Assembly: GCA_029690005.1 (NCBI GenBank)
Contig: CP121458.1
Span: 5,537,872-5,601,871, forward strand
Length of the DNA: 64,000 nucleotides
Source: Prescottella defluvii
GTDB taxonomy: Bacteria; Actinomycetota; Actinomycetes; Mycobacteriales; Mycobacteriaceae
Direction: 5' to 3'
Shown in pieces: positions 26,732 through 37,658 of the stretch. The position numbers and the translations under genes were made by a program. The notes under the pieces are model-generated. The model did not search any database. It was not told the origin of the DNA and worked only from the letters and a program-made list of their open reading frames with translations. Within the stretch, counting starts at the first letter, position 1. Each line of letters starts with the position of its first letter.

Positions 26732-27537
26732 CTACGCGCGCTGGCTGGAGACCGACACGATCTCGCCGGTCATGTAGGTGGTGTAGTCGCTCGCGAGCAT
26801 CGCGATCACCGACGCGATCTCCCACACCTCGGCGGCGCGGCCGTAGGCCTCGCGCGACGCCAGGTTGTCGAGCAGCTCGTCGCTGGTGACCTTCGCCAGG
26901 AACGGGTGCTTGGCGATGGAGGGCGAGACCGCGTTGATGCGGACGCCGAACTCGGCGGCCTCGATCGCGGAGCAACGGGTGAGCGCCATGACGCCGGCCT
27001 TCGCCGCCGCGTAGTGCGACTGCGAGTGCTGCGCACGCCAGCCGAGGACGGAGGCGTTGTTGACGATGACGCCGCCGTGCGGGGCGTCCTTGAAGTAGCG
27101 CAGCGCGGCACGGGTGGCGCGGAAGGTGCTGGTCAGCGTGATGTCGACGACGCGGTCCCACTGCTCGTCGGTCATGTCGACGATCGGGGTCTCGCCGCCC
27201 AGGCCGGCGTTGTTGACGAGAACGTCGATGCGGCCGAGCTTCTCGGCGGCGCCGGTGATGAGCGCGTCGACCTGCTCGGTGCTCGAGACGTCGCACACGA
27301 ACGACTCGACCTGCTGGCTGCCGAACTCCGCGGACAGCTTCTCGACGGTCTCGCCGAGACGGCGCTCGTGGAAGTCCGAGACGAGGACGTCGGCGCCCTC
27401 GAGCAGCGCGCGGCGAGCGGTCGAGAAGCCGATGCCGGTACCGGCGGCGGCGGTCACGACGACCTTCTTGCCCTTGAGCAGGTTGTGGCCTTCGACCTCT
27501 TCGGGCGCGACGGCGAGCGGGGACTTGATGGTGGCGG

Positions 27538-27541
<4 letters not shown>
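26732..27541 (-). CDS. ipdF: Short-chain dehydrogenase IpdF
   Basis: A 269-aa SDR, intact. The cofactor loop is VVVTAAAGTGIGFSTARRAL, with NNAGLGGETP, the catalytic serine in NNASVLGW and YAAAK. IpdF (Rv3559c) is the HIP-pathway dehydrogenase acting on the 5-hydroxyl/5-oxo group of the propionate intermediate. Its GTG start overlaps the fadE30 TGA by four bases (GTGA), so fadE30-ipdF is one transcript. The stop lies 114 nt from the kstR2 operator. Confidence 0.9.
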
Positions 27542-28749
<1,208 letters not shown>

Positions 28750-28765
28750 AGCGATACGGTACCCT

Positions 28766-28779
28766 ACCAAGCACTTGCT
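28766..28779. promoter_or_regulatory. KstR2 operator between fadE30 and fadD3
   Basis: ACCAAGCACTTGCT matches AnCAAGnnCTTGnT at every fixed position. It sits between the divergent start codons, 16 nt from fadE30 and 35 nt from fadD3. Confidence 0.9.
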
Positions 28780-28814
28780 TTGTATAGAGGTTCCGCCTCG
28801 CCTTAGGAGAGATT

Positions 28815-30404
28815 GTGAGCACGAATGTGACCACCGATCCCCGGACGACCCCGGCCGCGCTGTGGCGCGCCGTTGAACAATTCGGATCGAACGAGGCTGT
28901 TGCGGACGGATCCGACCGCACCACTTACACCGAACTACTGGAGCGCGTCCGCCTCGCGGCCCGCGCACTGATGGCCAAGGGCGTCGAAGCAGGCGACCGC
29001 GTTGCGGTCTGGGCCCCCAACACCCATCACTGGATCGAGGCGTTCCTCGCCGCGCAGTACGCCGGCGCGACGCTGGTGCCGATCAGCACCCGCTACACCG
29101 GTCACGAGGCCCTCGACCTGCTCGAGCGCGCCCAGGCCAAGGTCCTGGTCGTCCCGGACCGCTTCCTCAAGAACGATCGCCTCGCGGACGTCCTGAAGGC
29201 CGCCGGGCCCGGCGGCATCCCGACGCTGCAGCTCGTGCTCCGCACGCCGTCGGACGATCCCGCCGCCGGTGCCCCGACCACCGAGTTCCCCGGCGGCGAG
29301 ATCCTCGAAGTGGGATCAGCTCGCGGCCGCGGCCGAGCCGGTTTCCGTGGAGGAGGCGGACGCCCGGGCCCGCGCCGTCTCCCCGACGACGTCGCCGACA
29401 TCCTGTTCACGTCCGGCACCACCGGCAAGAGCAAGGGCGTCATGACCGCGCACCGCCAGACCGTCGGCATCGCCGACGCGTGGGCCGACTGCGCCGAGGT
29501 CGACGAGAACGACCGCTACCTCGTGATCAACCCGTTCTTCCACACCTTCGGCTACAAGGCCGGACTCATGGTGTGCATCCTGCGTGGCGCCACGATGGTC
29601 CCGGCGGCGGTCTTCGACGTCCCCACGATCATGGCGACCATCGCGAACGAGAAGATCAGCGTCCTGCCGGGTGCCCCCACCATCCACCAGACGATCCTCG
29701 ACTTCCCGACCCGCGACGACTACGACCTGTCGAGCCTGCGCGTCGCGATCACCGGCGCCGCAGCGGTTCCCGTCGTCCTCGTCGAGCGCATGCAGGCCGA
29801 ACTCGGCTACGACGCCGTCATCACCGCCTACGGCCAGACCGAGGCCGTCGTGGTGACGATGTGCCGCATGGACGACGACCCGGTCACGGTGTCGACGTCG
29901 TCCGGCCGGGCGATCCCCGGCATGGAGGTCAGGATCGGCGAGCACGGCGAGATCCTGGTGCGCGGCGAGAACGTCATGCTCGGCTACCTCGACGACCCCG
30001 AGGCGACGAAGAAGACGATCGACGCGGACGGCTGGCTGCACACCGGCGACGTGGGCGTACTGGACGAGCGCGGCTACCTCGACATCACCGACCGCCTCAA
30101 GGACATGTACATCTCCGGCGGGTTCAACGTGTACCCCGCGGAGATCGAGAACGCCCTCGCCCGAATGGATTCCCTCGCCGAGGCCGCCGTCATCGGCATC
30201 CCGGACGAGCGGATGGGCGAGGTCGGCCGCGCGTACGTCGTGCCGAAGGCGGGCGCCACCGTGACCGAGGAAGAGGTCGTCGCGTTCTGCAAGGAGCGCC
30301 TGGCCAACTTCAAGATTCCGCGCGAGGTGAAGATCGTCGGCGCACTGCCGCGCAACCCCTCGGGCAAGGTGCTCAAGAACGATCTGCGAGAGGGCAAGGC
30401 ATGA
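28815..30404 (+). CDS. fadD3: Acyl-CoA synthetase FadD3 (HIP-CoA ligase), with a pair of compensating frameshifts
   Basis: A 529-aa ANL-family adenylating enzyme. The P-loop LFTSGTTGKSKGVMTAH, NPFFHTFGYKAG, AYGQTEAVV and the hinge ITDRLKDMYISGGFNVYP are present. FadD3 activates HIP, the bicyclic propionate left after ring A/B removal, with CoA. An extra G at about 29310 and a missing C at 29381-29384 cancel out, so the frame stays open but residues about 166-189 are mistranslated. The corrected text includes EWDQLAAAAEPVSVEEADAR. GTG start with TAGGAGA upstream; the stop overlaps the next ATG (ATGA). Confidence 0.92.
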   Translation: MSTNVTTDPRTTPAALWRAVEQFGSNEAVADGSDRTTYTELLERVRLAARALMAKGVEAGDRVAVWAPNTHHWIEAFLAAQYAGATLVPISTRYTGHEALDLLERAQAKVLVVPDRFLKNDRLADVLKAAGPGGIPTLQLVLRTPSDDPAAGAPTTEFPGGEILEVGSARGRGRAGFRGGGGRPGPRRLPDDVADILFTSGTTGKSKGVMTAHRQTVGIADAWADCAEVDENDRYLVINPFFHTFGYKAGLMVCILRGATMVPAAVFDVPTIMATIANEKISVLPGAPTIHQTILDFPTRDDYDLSSLRVAITGAAAVPVVLVERMQAELGYDAVITAYGQTEAVVVTMCRMDDDPVTVSTSSGRAIPGMEVRIGEHGEILVRGENVMLGYLDDPEATKKTIDADGWLHTGDVGVLDERGYLDITDRLKDMYISGGFNVYPAEIENALARMDSLAEAAVIGIPDERMGEVGRAYVVPKAGATVTEEEVVAFCKERLANFKIPREVKIVGALPRNPSGKVLKNDLREGKA

Positions 30405-31251
30405 CCGTCCCCGACGAGGGGAAGTCGTCACCTACGAGGTTCGTGACCATGTCGCGTTCGTGACGATGAACCGTCCCGATTACCGCAACGCACAGAACTC
30501 CGTGATGACGTACGCCCTCGACGCCGCCTTCGAGCGGGCGGTCGAGGACGACGACGTGAAGGTGATCGTGCTGGCCGGCAATGGCGAGCACTTCAGCGGC
30601 GGCCACGACATCGGCACGCCGGGCCGCGACCATCACGTGCACTACGAGAACAAGGCCGCCCTGTGGTGGGACCACCTCGGGAAGCCGGGCGGCGACCAGC
30701 GTTTCGCCCGCGAGACCGAGGTGTACCTGGGGATGTGCCGCCGCTGGCGCGAGATTCCGAAGCCGATGATCGCGCAGATCCACGGCGCGTGCATCGCCGG
30801 TGGCCTGATGCTCGCCTGGTGCTGTGATCTGATCGTCGCGTCGGACGACGCGTTCTTCTCTGATCCCGTTGTCCGGATGGGCATTCCGGGTGTCGAGTAC
30901 TTCGCACACCCTTGGGTGCTGGGGTCGCGGTTCGCGAAGGAGATCCTCTTCACCGGCGACCGCTTCTCGGCGCAGCGCGCGTACGAGGTGGGGATGGTCA
31001 ACCGGGTGGTGTCGCGCGCCGACCTCGAGGCAGAGACCCTCGCGCTGGCCGCGCGGGTCGCGGAGATGCCGCGGTTCGGCCTGGCGCTCGCCAAGAAGGC
31101 TGTCAATCAGTGCGAGGACCTCATGGGTCAGCGCGCCGGTATGGATTCGGTGTTCGGCCTGCACCACTTTGCCCACGCACACAATGCCGAGGTGGGCAGG
31201 GACTCGCTGGGTGGAATGGACGTCAACAGTATGAAAGCGAAGGCGAAATAG
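30401..31251 (+). CDS. Enoyl-CoA hydratase/isomerase family protein, frameshifted
   Basis: Reconstructed at 283 aa. It starts at the ATG overlapping the fadD3 stop; one missing G at 30418-30421 breaks the frame, and restored it reads MTVPDEGEVVTYEVRDHVAF. The crotonase motifs LAGNGEHFSGGHDIG and QIHGACIAGGLMLAWCCDLI are present. M. tuberculosis has no crotonase gene between fadD3 and fadE31, so this is an extra operon member compared with Rv3561-Rv3562. It may hydrate the product of one of the FadE enzymes. The last base of its TAG is the first base of the fadE31 GTG. Confidence 0.82.
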
Positions 31252-32390
31252 TGGATCTCGAACTGGATGAGAAGGCCCGCGCCTTCCAGCTGGAAGTGCG
31301 CGAATGGCTCGCTGCCAACGTCCCGGCGGAGCCGCTGCCGTCGATGGACACCGCGGAGGGCTTCGAGGCCCACCGCGAGTGGGAGCACAAGCTCGCCGAC
31401 GCCCGCCTGTCGACCGTCTCGTGGCCCGCGGAGTACGGCGGCCGCGACGCGTCGATGATCGAGTGGGTCCTCTTCGAGGAGGAGTACTACAAGGCCGGCG
31501 CCCCCGGCCGCGTCAGCCAGAACGGCATCTTCCTCTTCGCGCCGACGCTCTTCGAGCACGGCACCGAGGAGCAGCTCGCGCGCATCATGCCGAGCATGTC
31601 GCGCGCCGACGTCATCTGGGCGCAGGCGTGGTCCGAGCCGGAGGCCGGCAGCGACCTCGCGGGCATCCGCTCGACGGCTCGTCGTACCGAGGGCGGCTGG
31701 ATCCTCAACGGGCAGAAGACGTGGAGCTCGCGCGCGGTGTACGCGGACTGGGGCTTCGGCATGTTCCGCACCGACCCGGAGGCGCAGCGCCACAAGGGCC
31801 TGACGTACTTCATGTTCCCGCTGAACCAGGACGGCGTCACCGTCCGCGCGATTCCGCAGCTCGACGGCGAGCCCGGCTTCGCGGAGATCTTCTTCGAGGA
31901 CGTCTTCGTCCCCGACGCCGACGTCGTCGGTGAGGTCAACAACGGCTGGCGCGTCGCGATGAGCACCGCGTCCAACGAGCGTGGCCTGTCGCTGCGCAGC
32001 CCGGGCCGCTTCATCTCGGCGGTCAACCGCCTGATCGAGGTGTGGAAAGAGAACGCCGACGAGACCGACACCGCCGCACGCGATCGCGTCGTCGACGCGT
32101 GGATCGGCGCCGAGGCGTACCGCCTGCACACGTGGGGCACCGTCACCCGAATGCTCGAGGGTGTTCCCCTCGGTGTCGAGGGCTCGATCAACAAGATCTT
32201 CTGGTCCGAGCTCGACGTCCGCATCCACGAGACGGCACTCGACCTGCTGGGCGCCGACGGCGAACTCGCCGGCAAGTGGCAGGACGGCTACCTGTTCTCG
32301 CTGTCCGGCCCGATCTACGCCGGCACCAACGAAATTCAGCGCAACATCGTTGCCGAGCGGATGCTCGGACTCCCGAAGGCGGATCGATGA
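31251..32390 (+). CDS. fadE31: Acyl-CoA dehydrogenase FadE31
   Basis: A 379-aa acyl-CoA dehydrogenase, intact. It shows IWAQAWSEPEAGSDLAGIRS, GQKTWSSRAVYADWGFGMF and the C-terminal GPIYAGTNEIQRNIVAERML. In M. tuberculosis, FadE31 (Rv3562) forms a heteromeric enzyme with FadE32 late in HIP degradation. GTG start overlapping the upstream stop by one base; its own stop overlaps the fadE32 ATG (ATGA). Confidence 0.88.
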   Translation: MDLELDEKARAFQLEVREWLAANVPAEPLPSMDTAEGFEAHREWEHKLADARLSTVSWPAEYGGRDASMIEWVLFEEEYYKAGAPGRVSQNGIFLFAPTLFEHGTEEQLARIMPSMSRADVIWAQAWSEPEAGSDLAGIRSTARRTEGGWILNGQKTWSSRAVYADWGFGMFRTDPEAQRHKGLTYFMFPLNQDGVTVRAIPQLDGEPGFAEIFFEDVFVPDADVVGEVNNGWRVAMSTASNERGLSLRSPGRFISAVNRLIEVWKENADETDTAARDRVVDAWIGAEAYRLHTWGTVTRMLEGVPLGVEGSINKIFWSELDVRIHETALDLLGADGELAGKWQDGYLFSLSGPIYAGTNEIQRNIVAERMLGLPKADR

Positions 32391-33372
32391 AATTCTCCCT
32401 GTCCACCGAGCAGCGTGATTTCGCGGAGAGCCTCCGCGGCCTGCTCGCCAACGCCAACACCCCGGCCGTCGTCCGGTCGTGGGGTGAGAACGACACCGCC
32501 CCCGGTCTGGCCCTCCTGCAGCAGCTCGCCGAGACCGGCGTGACCGCGCTCGCCGTTCCCGAGGAGTTCGACGGCATCGGCGCGCATCCGGCCGACCTGG
32601 CCGTCGCGTTCATCGAGCTGGGCCGCGCCGCGGTTCCGGGGCCGATCCTGGAGACGGCCGCCGCCGTCCCGCCCTGCTGTCGGCGCTGAACGATCAGCAG
32701 CTGGCCAAGCGCTTCCTGCCCGGCATCGCCGAGGGCACCCTCGCGTCGCTGGTGCTCGAGCCGTCCACGCCGCGCGCCCTCGACGCCGATGTCGCCGAGC
32801 CGGTCCTGCGGGTCTCCGGCGACACCCTCGAGCTGGTCCGCCCGACCACGCAGCTCGAGTCGGTCGACCCGGCCCGTCGCCTGTTCGAGGTCGAGTCGGT
32901 CGAGACGCTCGCGCAGGGCGCGGACGTCGCCGCTGCCGCCGAGAAGTCCTACAACCTCGCGGTGCTGGCCGCGTCGGCGCAGCTGATCGGTGCCGGCCAC
33001 GCGATGATCGAGACGGCCACCGAGTACGCCAAGAACCGTTCGCAGTTCGGTCGCGTCATCGGCAGCTTCCAGGCCGTCAAGCACCACATGTCCGACGCCC
33101 TCGTGGCCGTCGAGATGGCGACCCCGCTGGTGTACGGCGCGGCGATCTCCATCGCCGAGGGCTCCGAGACTGTCGCCCGCGACGTCTCGGCCGCCAAGGT
33201 CGCCGCCGCGAACGCCGCATACGTGGCGTCGCGCAAGGCGCTGCAGGTTCACGGCGCGATCGGTTACACCCTCGAGTGCGACCTGTCGCTGTGGCTGACG
33301 AAGACGCGGGCGCTGCAGTCCGCGTGGGGCACCGCTTCTGCACACCGCGCACGGATTGCGAGCGCGCTGTGA
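32387..33372 (+). CDS. fadE32: Acyl-CoA dehydrogenase FadE32, frameshifted
   Basis: Reconstructed at 328 aa, shorter than FadE31, as usual for the non-catalytic partner type. It begins MKFSLSTEQRDFAESLRGLL and has AVPEEFDGIGAHPADLAVAF and the C-terminal NRSQFGRVIGSFQAVKHHMS with LQVHGAIGYTLE. A missing base at about 32670 breaks the frame; restored, it reads AAAVPALLSALND. It overlaps fadE31 and fadE33 by four bases each, supporting co-assembly of the acyl-CoA dehydrogenase complex. Confidence 0.86.
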
Positions 33373-34495
33373 GTGGGGTCGGAGTGTTCACGGAGGAGCA
33401 GATCGAGCTCCGCAAGACGGTTGCCCAGCTGCTGAGCAAGCGGGCCGACGCGGCCGCGCTGCGCAAGACGCTCGAGTCGGGCGAGGCGTTCGACCGCGGC
33501 CTGTGGGACGTGCTGTGCCAGCAGGTCGGTGTCGCGGCGCTCGCGATCCCCGAGGAGTTCGGTGGCTTCGGTGCAACGCTCGTCGAGCAGCACCTGGTGC
33601 TCGAGGAGCTCGGTGCGTCGCTGACGCCGTCGCCGATGTTCGGTTCCGCGGTCCTGGCCGCGCAGGCGATCCTGGCGACCGGCAACGACGAGGCGTGCGA
33701 GCGCCTGCTGCCCGGCATCGCCGAGGGTGCGTCCATCGCGGCCCTGTGCTGGGTGGGCCCCGAGGGCCACTGGCGCAGTGACGAGGTCGCGTGCACGGCG
33801 GCCGGTAACGACGCCGACGGCTACACCGTCTCGGGCACCGCGCACTACGTGCTCGACGGCGCACACGCCGACGTGCTGATCGTCGCGGCTTTGGTCGACG
33901 GCGCGATCGCGTTGTTCGAGGTCGACCCGTCGGCCGACAGCGTCGCTCGCCGCCAGCTCCCGACGATGGACCTGACGCGTCCGATGTCGTTGGTGGAGTT
34001 CACTTCTGCCCGGCCGTCCGGCTCACCGCCGACGACGCGACCGCGGCCCTCGAGCGCGTGCGTCAGATCGCGATCGTGGCGCTGTCGGCCGAGCAGGTCG
34101 GCGCCGCAGCGCGCTGCCTGCAGATGACGGTGGACTACAGCAAGGACCGCGTCCAGTTCGGTCGCGCGATCGGCAGCTTCCAGGCGCTCAAGCACCGCAT
34201 GGCGGATCTCTACTTCCTGGTGGAGACGGCGCGGTCGGCGTCGTACGCGGCCGTGTACTCGCTGAGCGAGGGTCTGCCGTCGGCCGCCGCCGACGCGGCG
34301 GTCGCGAAGGCGTACTGCTCGGAGGCGCTGCTCGCGATCACCGGTGATTCGATCCAGCTGCACGGCGGCATCGCGATCACGTGGGAGCACGACGCGCACC
34401 TGTTCTTCAAGCGCGCCCACGGCAGCTCGCAGCTGTTCGGGCAGCCGGAGGAGTTCATCAAGGAGATGGAGTCGCTCGCGGGTCTGCCCGCCTGA
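33369..34495 (+). CDS. fadE33: Acyl-CoA dehydrogenase FadE33 (IpdE2), frameshifted
   Basis: Reconstructed at 375 aa. It has ALAIPEEFGGFGATLVEQHL near the N-terminus and DRVQFGRAIGSFQALKHRMA with IQLHGGIAITWEHDAHLFFK near the C-terminus. FadE33 is the partner (IpdE2) of FadE30. One missing base at 34009-34011 breaks the frame after EFTSA; restored, it continues PAVRLTADDATAALERV. It is the last gene of the fadD3 operon, followed by a strong terminator. Confidence 0.86.
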
Positions 34496-34508
34496 TTCCG
34501 TTTCCCCG

Positions 34509-34548
34509 ACACGAGGGCCGGCCCGGAGATCCGGGCCGGCCCTCGTGT
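34509..34548. terminator. Bidirectional hairpin terminator
   Basis: A perfect 18-bp stem (34509-34526 with 34531-34548) between the convergent fadE33 and TetR genes. Confidence 0.85.
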
Positions 34549-34560
34549 GTCTCGGTCGGT

Positions 34561-35202
34561 TCAGTCCGCGGCCGACGTCCAGCGGGCCGCACGGATCCGG
34601 TCGATCTTGTGTCGGCGGCGCGGGGGCATGATCCCGGGCAGCAGCAGCGTCAGCATCTGATCGATGCGCTCGTACAGATCTTCTCGGCCGGTCAACACGT
34701 TCGAGACCAGTTGCACGCCGGTGAAGGCGCCGACGATGAAGCGGCCCAGCTCGGCGGGAACGACGGTGTCGAGGACGTCCCCCTCCGCGATCGCCGCCCG
34801 TGCGACGTGCTCGCAGCTGGCGACCCAGTCCGCGTACGGCTTCTGTGGACCGCCGTCGGCGCTCATCTCCAGGGTGAGACGGATGCCCGCTCGCACGATC
34901 GGGTCCTCGATCATTTGTCTGGCCATCTCGTAGCAGAGCATGGCCAGTTGCTCGAGCGCCGGAGCACCCGACGACAAGATGGCCTGCACGGCTTTCATCG
35001 TGATGGCGTGCTGTTCCTCGATGACCACACTCGCCAGGTCATCCTTGGATTTGAAGTGGAAGTACAGCGCTCCCTTGGTGATACCGGACAGATCGACGAT
35101 CTCGGCGAGGCTCGCGCGCTCGTATCCTGCGCGATCGAACATCTCGGCCGCACCCTTGACGATCTGGTTCCGCGTGATGACCGCCCGCTCCTGCTTGAGC
35201 AT
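34561..35202 (-). CDS. TetR-family regulator resembling gamma-butyrolactone receptors
   Basis: A 213-aa TetR protein, intact. Its N-terminal MLKQERAVITRNQIVKGAAE and the helix-turn-helix region ASLAEIVDLSGITKGALYFH, with SKDDLA after it, match the ArpA/ScbR receptor type (KQERAxxTR and KGALYFHF are characteristic). Such receptors sense autoregulatory lactones in streptomycetes; the ligand here is unknown. The start ATG 35202 follows a GGGGGC stretch. It is the first gene of the non-sterol block after fadE33, and no synthase gene of the AfsA type is visible nearby. Confidence 0.78.
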   Translation of the reverse strand: MLKQERAVITRNQIVKGAAEMFDRAGYERASLAEIVDLSGITKGALYFHFKSKDDLASVVIEEQHAITMKAVQAILSSGAPALEQLAMLCYEMARQMIEDPIVRAGIRLTLEMSADGGPQKPYADWVASCEHVARAAIAEGDVLDTVVPAELGRFIVGAFTGVQLVSNVLTGREDLYERIDQMLTLLLPGIMPPRRRHKIDRIRAARWTSAAD

Positions 35203-35293
35203 CCAGCCGCCCCCTTCGTCTCGCTTGTCGAACGGATTGATCATTGCCGATTGCAGCGAATCGGGCCAGGTCCTGACCAAACTCCCGACCGAG

Positions 35294-36105
35294 TCAGGCC
35301 GCGAGCTCCTCGAGGTACTGCGCGACTCCCTCGTCGTCGTTTGACGGCAGCACCCGGTCGGCGAGTGCGCGCACCTCCGGCAATGCGTTCTCCGGACACA
35401 GCGCGGTGCCCGCCCACATCAACATCGGGATGTCGTTCACCGCGTCTCCGATCACGGCGACCTCGTGCGCCGCAATACCTCTCGACGCGCACAGCCGCGC
35501 CAGCGCACTGGCCTTCGACACCCCGGTTGCCGCCATCTCGACGTACGGTGCCCCCGAGTGGGTCAGCTCCACACCGTCGACGCCGGCGTCGACCGCGAGG
35601 CGGTACAGCTCGTGGCTGGAGACCTCGGGGTGCCGGGCGACGATCTTGACCATCGGCTCGGTCATCCGCGGCAGCTGCTCTTCGAGGATCATCTCGTCCA
35701 GCGTCCGATGGTGGTCGGCGAAGTCGCACAGCGCCGCGTACTCGGGTTCGGCTACGAACGTCGTCGGCCCGACGTTCGCGAACACCACGCCCGGGACCAG
35801 TGTGCGCACGCGCTCCATCGCGGCCAGGGCCTCGGTGACCTCGATCGAGATCGTGCCGGTGATCTCGGGGGTGCCGTCGGCCAGGTCGAGCGTGACCGCA
35901 CCGTTGGCGCAGATCGCCTCTCCTCGGAAGCCGCACGAGCGTGCCAGCGTGTCCACCGAGTGCCGCGCACGGGCTGTCGCCCACACCACCTCGATCCCGG
36001 CGTCACGGGCAGCGGCCATTGCTCGGGCCGTGCGCGCCGAGACGGCCCGGTCGGACCCAGCAGGGTCCCGTCGAGGTCGGAGGCCACCAGTCTGATTCGC
36101 GTCAC
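35294..36105 (-). CDS. HAD-superfamily (Cof-type) hydrolase, frameshifted
   Basis: Reconstructed at 270 aa from GTG 36105. Motif I is RLVASDLDGTLLGP. The cap is of the Cof/IIB type, and motif IV reads AVIGDAVNDIPMLMWAG. A missing base at about 36052 breaks the frame just after motif I; restored, it continues DRAVSARTARAMAAARD. Cof-type enzymes dephosphorylate small sugars or cofactors such as flavin or pyridoxal phosphates. The specific substrate cannot be told. It is divergent from the NTF2-like gene. Confidence 0.78.
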
Positions 36106-36201
36106 CTGTCGATGATCCCAGCTGTCCCAGGACGTGTACGACTCGGGCAAACTCTGCCCAATCGGCTCACACCCCGGTGCGGGCCGTGCCATGCTCCGCC
36201 A

Positions 36202-36690
36202 ATGGACCTGGCCGCGCTCGAAGAAGTCCGTCAGCTCAAGTACCGCTACTTCCGGACCCTGGACCTCAAGCGGTGGGACGAGTTCGCCGACACGCTCGCG
36301 GAGGACATCGTCGCCGAGTACGGAACGCACGCGCTGCGCGAGCCTCTCGTCTTCGAGGGCCGCGACGCCCTGGCCGGGTTCATGCAGAAGGCCCTCGGTC
36401 CCGCAGTCACCACGGTGCACATCGCCAACCACCCCGAGATCACCGTCGACGGTTCCACCGCCGTGGGCTCGTGGGCTTTCGAGGACACGGTCATCGTTCC
36501 CGAGGCGCGCCGGCTGATCCGGGGCGCCGGCTACTACCGGGACAGCTACCGCCGCGACGACGACGGCCGCTGGCGGATCGCCCGGACGTCGTACGACCGC
36601 ATCTACGAGTCGATCATCTCGCTCGACGACATCCCCAGCTTCGAGTTCCTCTCGCATATGTGGGCCGAACCGCCGCTGAAAGGCGCCTAG
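36202..36690 (+). CDS. SnoaL/NTF2-like protein
   Basis: A 162-aa NTF2-fold protein of the SnoaL-4 type, intact: LEEVRQLKYRYFRTLDLKRW, then VTTVHIANHPEITVDGSTAV and RIARTSYDRIYESI at the C-terminus. Proteins of this type are cyclases, isomerases or dehydratases, or simply bind ligand. No clear ribosome site precedes the ATG. It is followed after 9 nt by the aldo-keto reductase, so the two are probably co-transcribed. Confidence 0.72.
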   Translation: MDLAALEEVRQLKYRYFRTLDLKRWDEFADTLAEDIVAEYGTHALREPLVFEGRDALAGFMQKALGPAVTTVHIANHPEITVDGSTAVGSWAFEDTVIVPEARRLIRGAGYYRDSYRRDDDGRWRIARTSYDRIYESIISLDDIPSFEFLSHMWAEPPLKGA

Positions 36691-36699
36691 CCTGGGTTC

Positions 36700-37575
36700 A
36701 TGACCACTCCAGAGATCGCCCTGAATTCCGGAACAGTCATCCCGCAGCTCGGCCTGGGCGTGTGGCAGGCCACCAACGACGAGACCGAGCACGCCGTCCG
36801 CTTCGCACTCGACGAAGCCGGGTATCGGCACATCGACACGGCCGCCGCATACGGCAACGAGGAGGGCGTCGGCCGCGGCGTCCGGGGCTCATCGGTGCCG
36901 CGCGAGGACATCTTCGTCACCACCAAGTTGTGGAACTCCGACCAGGGCCACGAGCCCGCGCTCTCGGCGTTCGACGCGAGCCTGTCGCAACTCGGCCTCG
37001 ACTACGTCGACCTGTATCTCGTCCACTGGCCGCTGCAGAACCAGGAGACCCGCCTGCGCACGTGGGACGCGCTCGAGCAGATCGCCGAATCCGGGCGCGC
37101 CAAGGCGATCGGAGTCTGCAACTTCGAGCCGCATCACCTGCAGGAACTCGTCGACCGCGGCGGCATGCTGCCGGCCGTCGACCAGGTGGAGCTGCACCCC
37201 CGTCTCCCCCAGCACGCGATTCGGGACTTCGCTGCGTTGCACGGCATCGCCGTGGAGTCGTGGAGCCCGCTCGGCGGCACCAGCAACTCGGGGTGGGGTG
37301 ACGCGTCCAAGCCCAACACCCTGCTCGACGACCCCGTCCTCACCCGCGTCGGCGAGCGGCACGGAAAGTCGCCGGCGCAGGTCCTCGTCCGCTGGCATCT
37401 GCAGAACGGTCTGATCGTGATCCCGAAGTCGGTGCACGACAATCGGATCGCACAGAACATCGACGTGTTCGACTTCGAGCTCACGGACGAGGACATGGCC
37501 GACATCACGACCCTCGACGACGGTGCCCGGGTCGGCTTCCATCCGGACCAGATGAACATGGGCGCACCGGCGTAG
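36700..37575 (+). CDS. Aldo-keto reductase (AKR5-like)
   Basis: A 291-aa NADPH-dependent aldo-keto reductase, intact. Catalytic features are visible: the Asp/Tyr segment YRHIDTAAAYGNEEGVGRGV, lysine in FVTTKLWN and histidine in LYLVHWPLQ. It ends VIPKSVHDNRIAQNIDVFDF, the cofactor-binding loop. It resembles mycobacterial Rv2971-type enzymes that reduce methylglyoxal and other aldehydes. Not a known sterol gene. Confidence 0.85.
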   Translation: MTTPEIALNSGTVIPQLGLGVWQATNDETEHAVRFALDEAGYRHIDTAAAYGNEEGVGRGVRGSSVPREDIFVTTKLWNSDQGHEPALSAFDASLSQLGLDYVDLYLVHWPLQNQETRLRTWDALEQIAESGRAKAIGVCNFEPHHLQELVDRGGMLPAVDQVELHPRLPQHAIRDFAALHGIAVESWSPLGGTSNSGWGDASKPNTLLDDPVLTRVGERHGKSPAQVLVRWHLQNGLIVIPKSVHDNRIAQNIDVFDFELTDEDMADITTLDDGARVGFHPDQMNMGAPA

Positions 37576-37658
37576 GCACGATTCCCGAAAACCCCGCGAC
37601 CCGCCGCTCCCGTACCGCAGGATATTGAACGCACCCATCCTGTCGGGAGAGGATCGCC

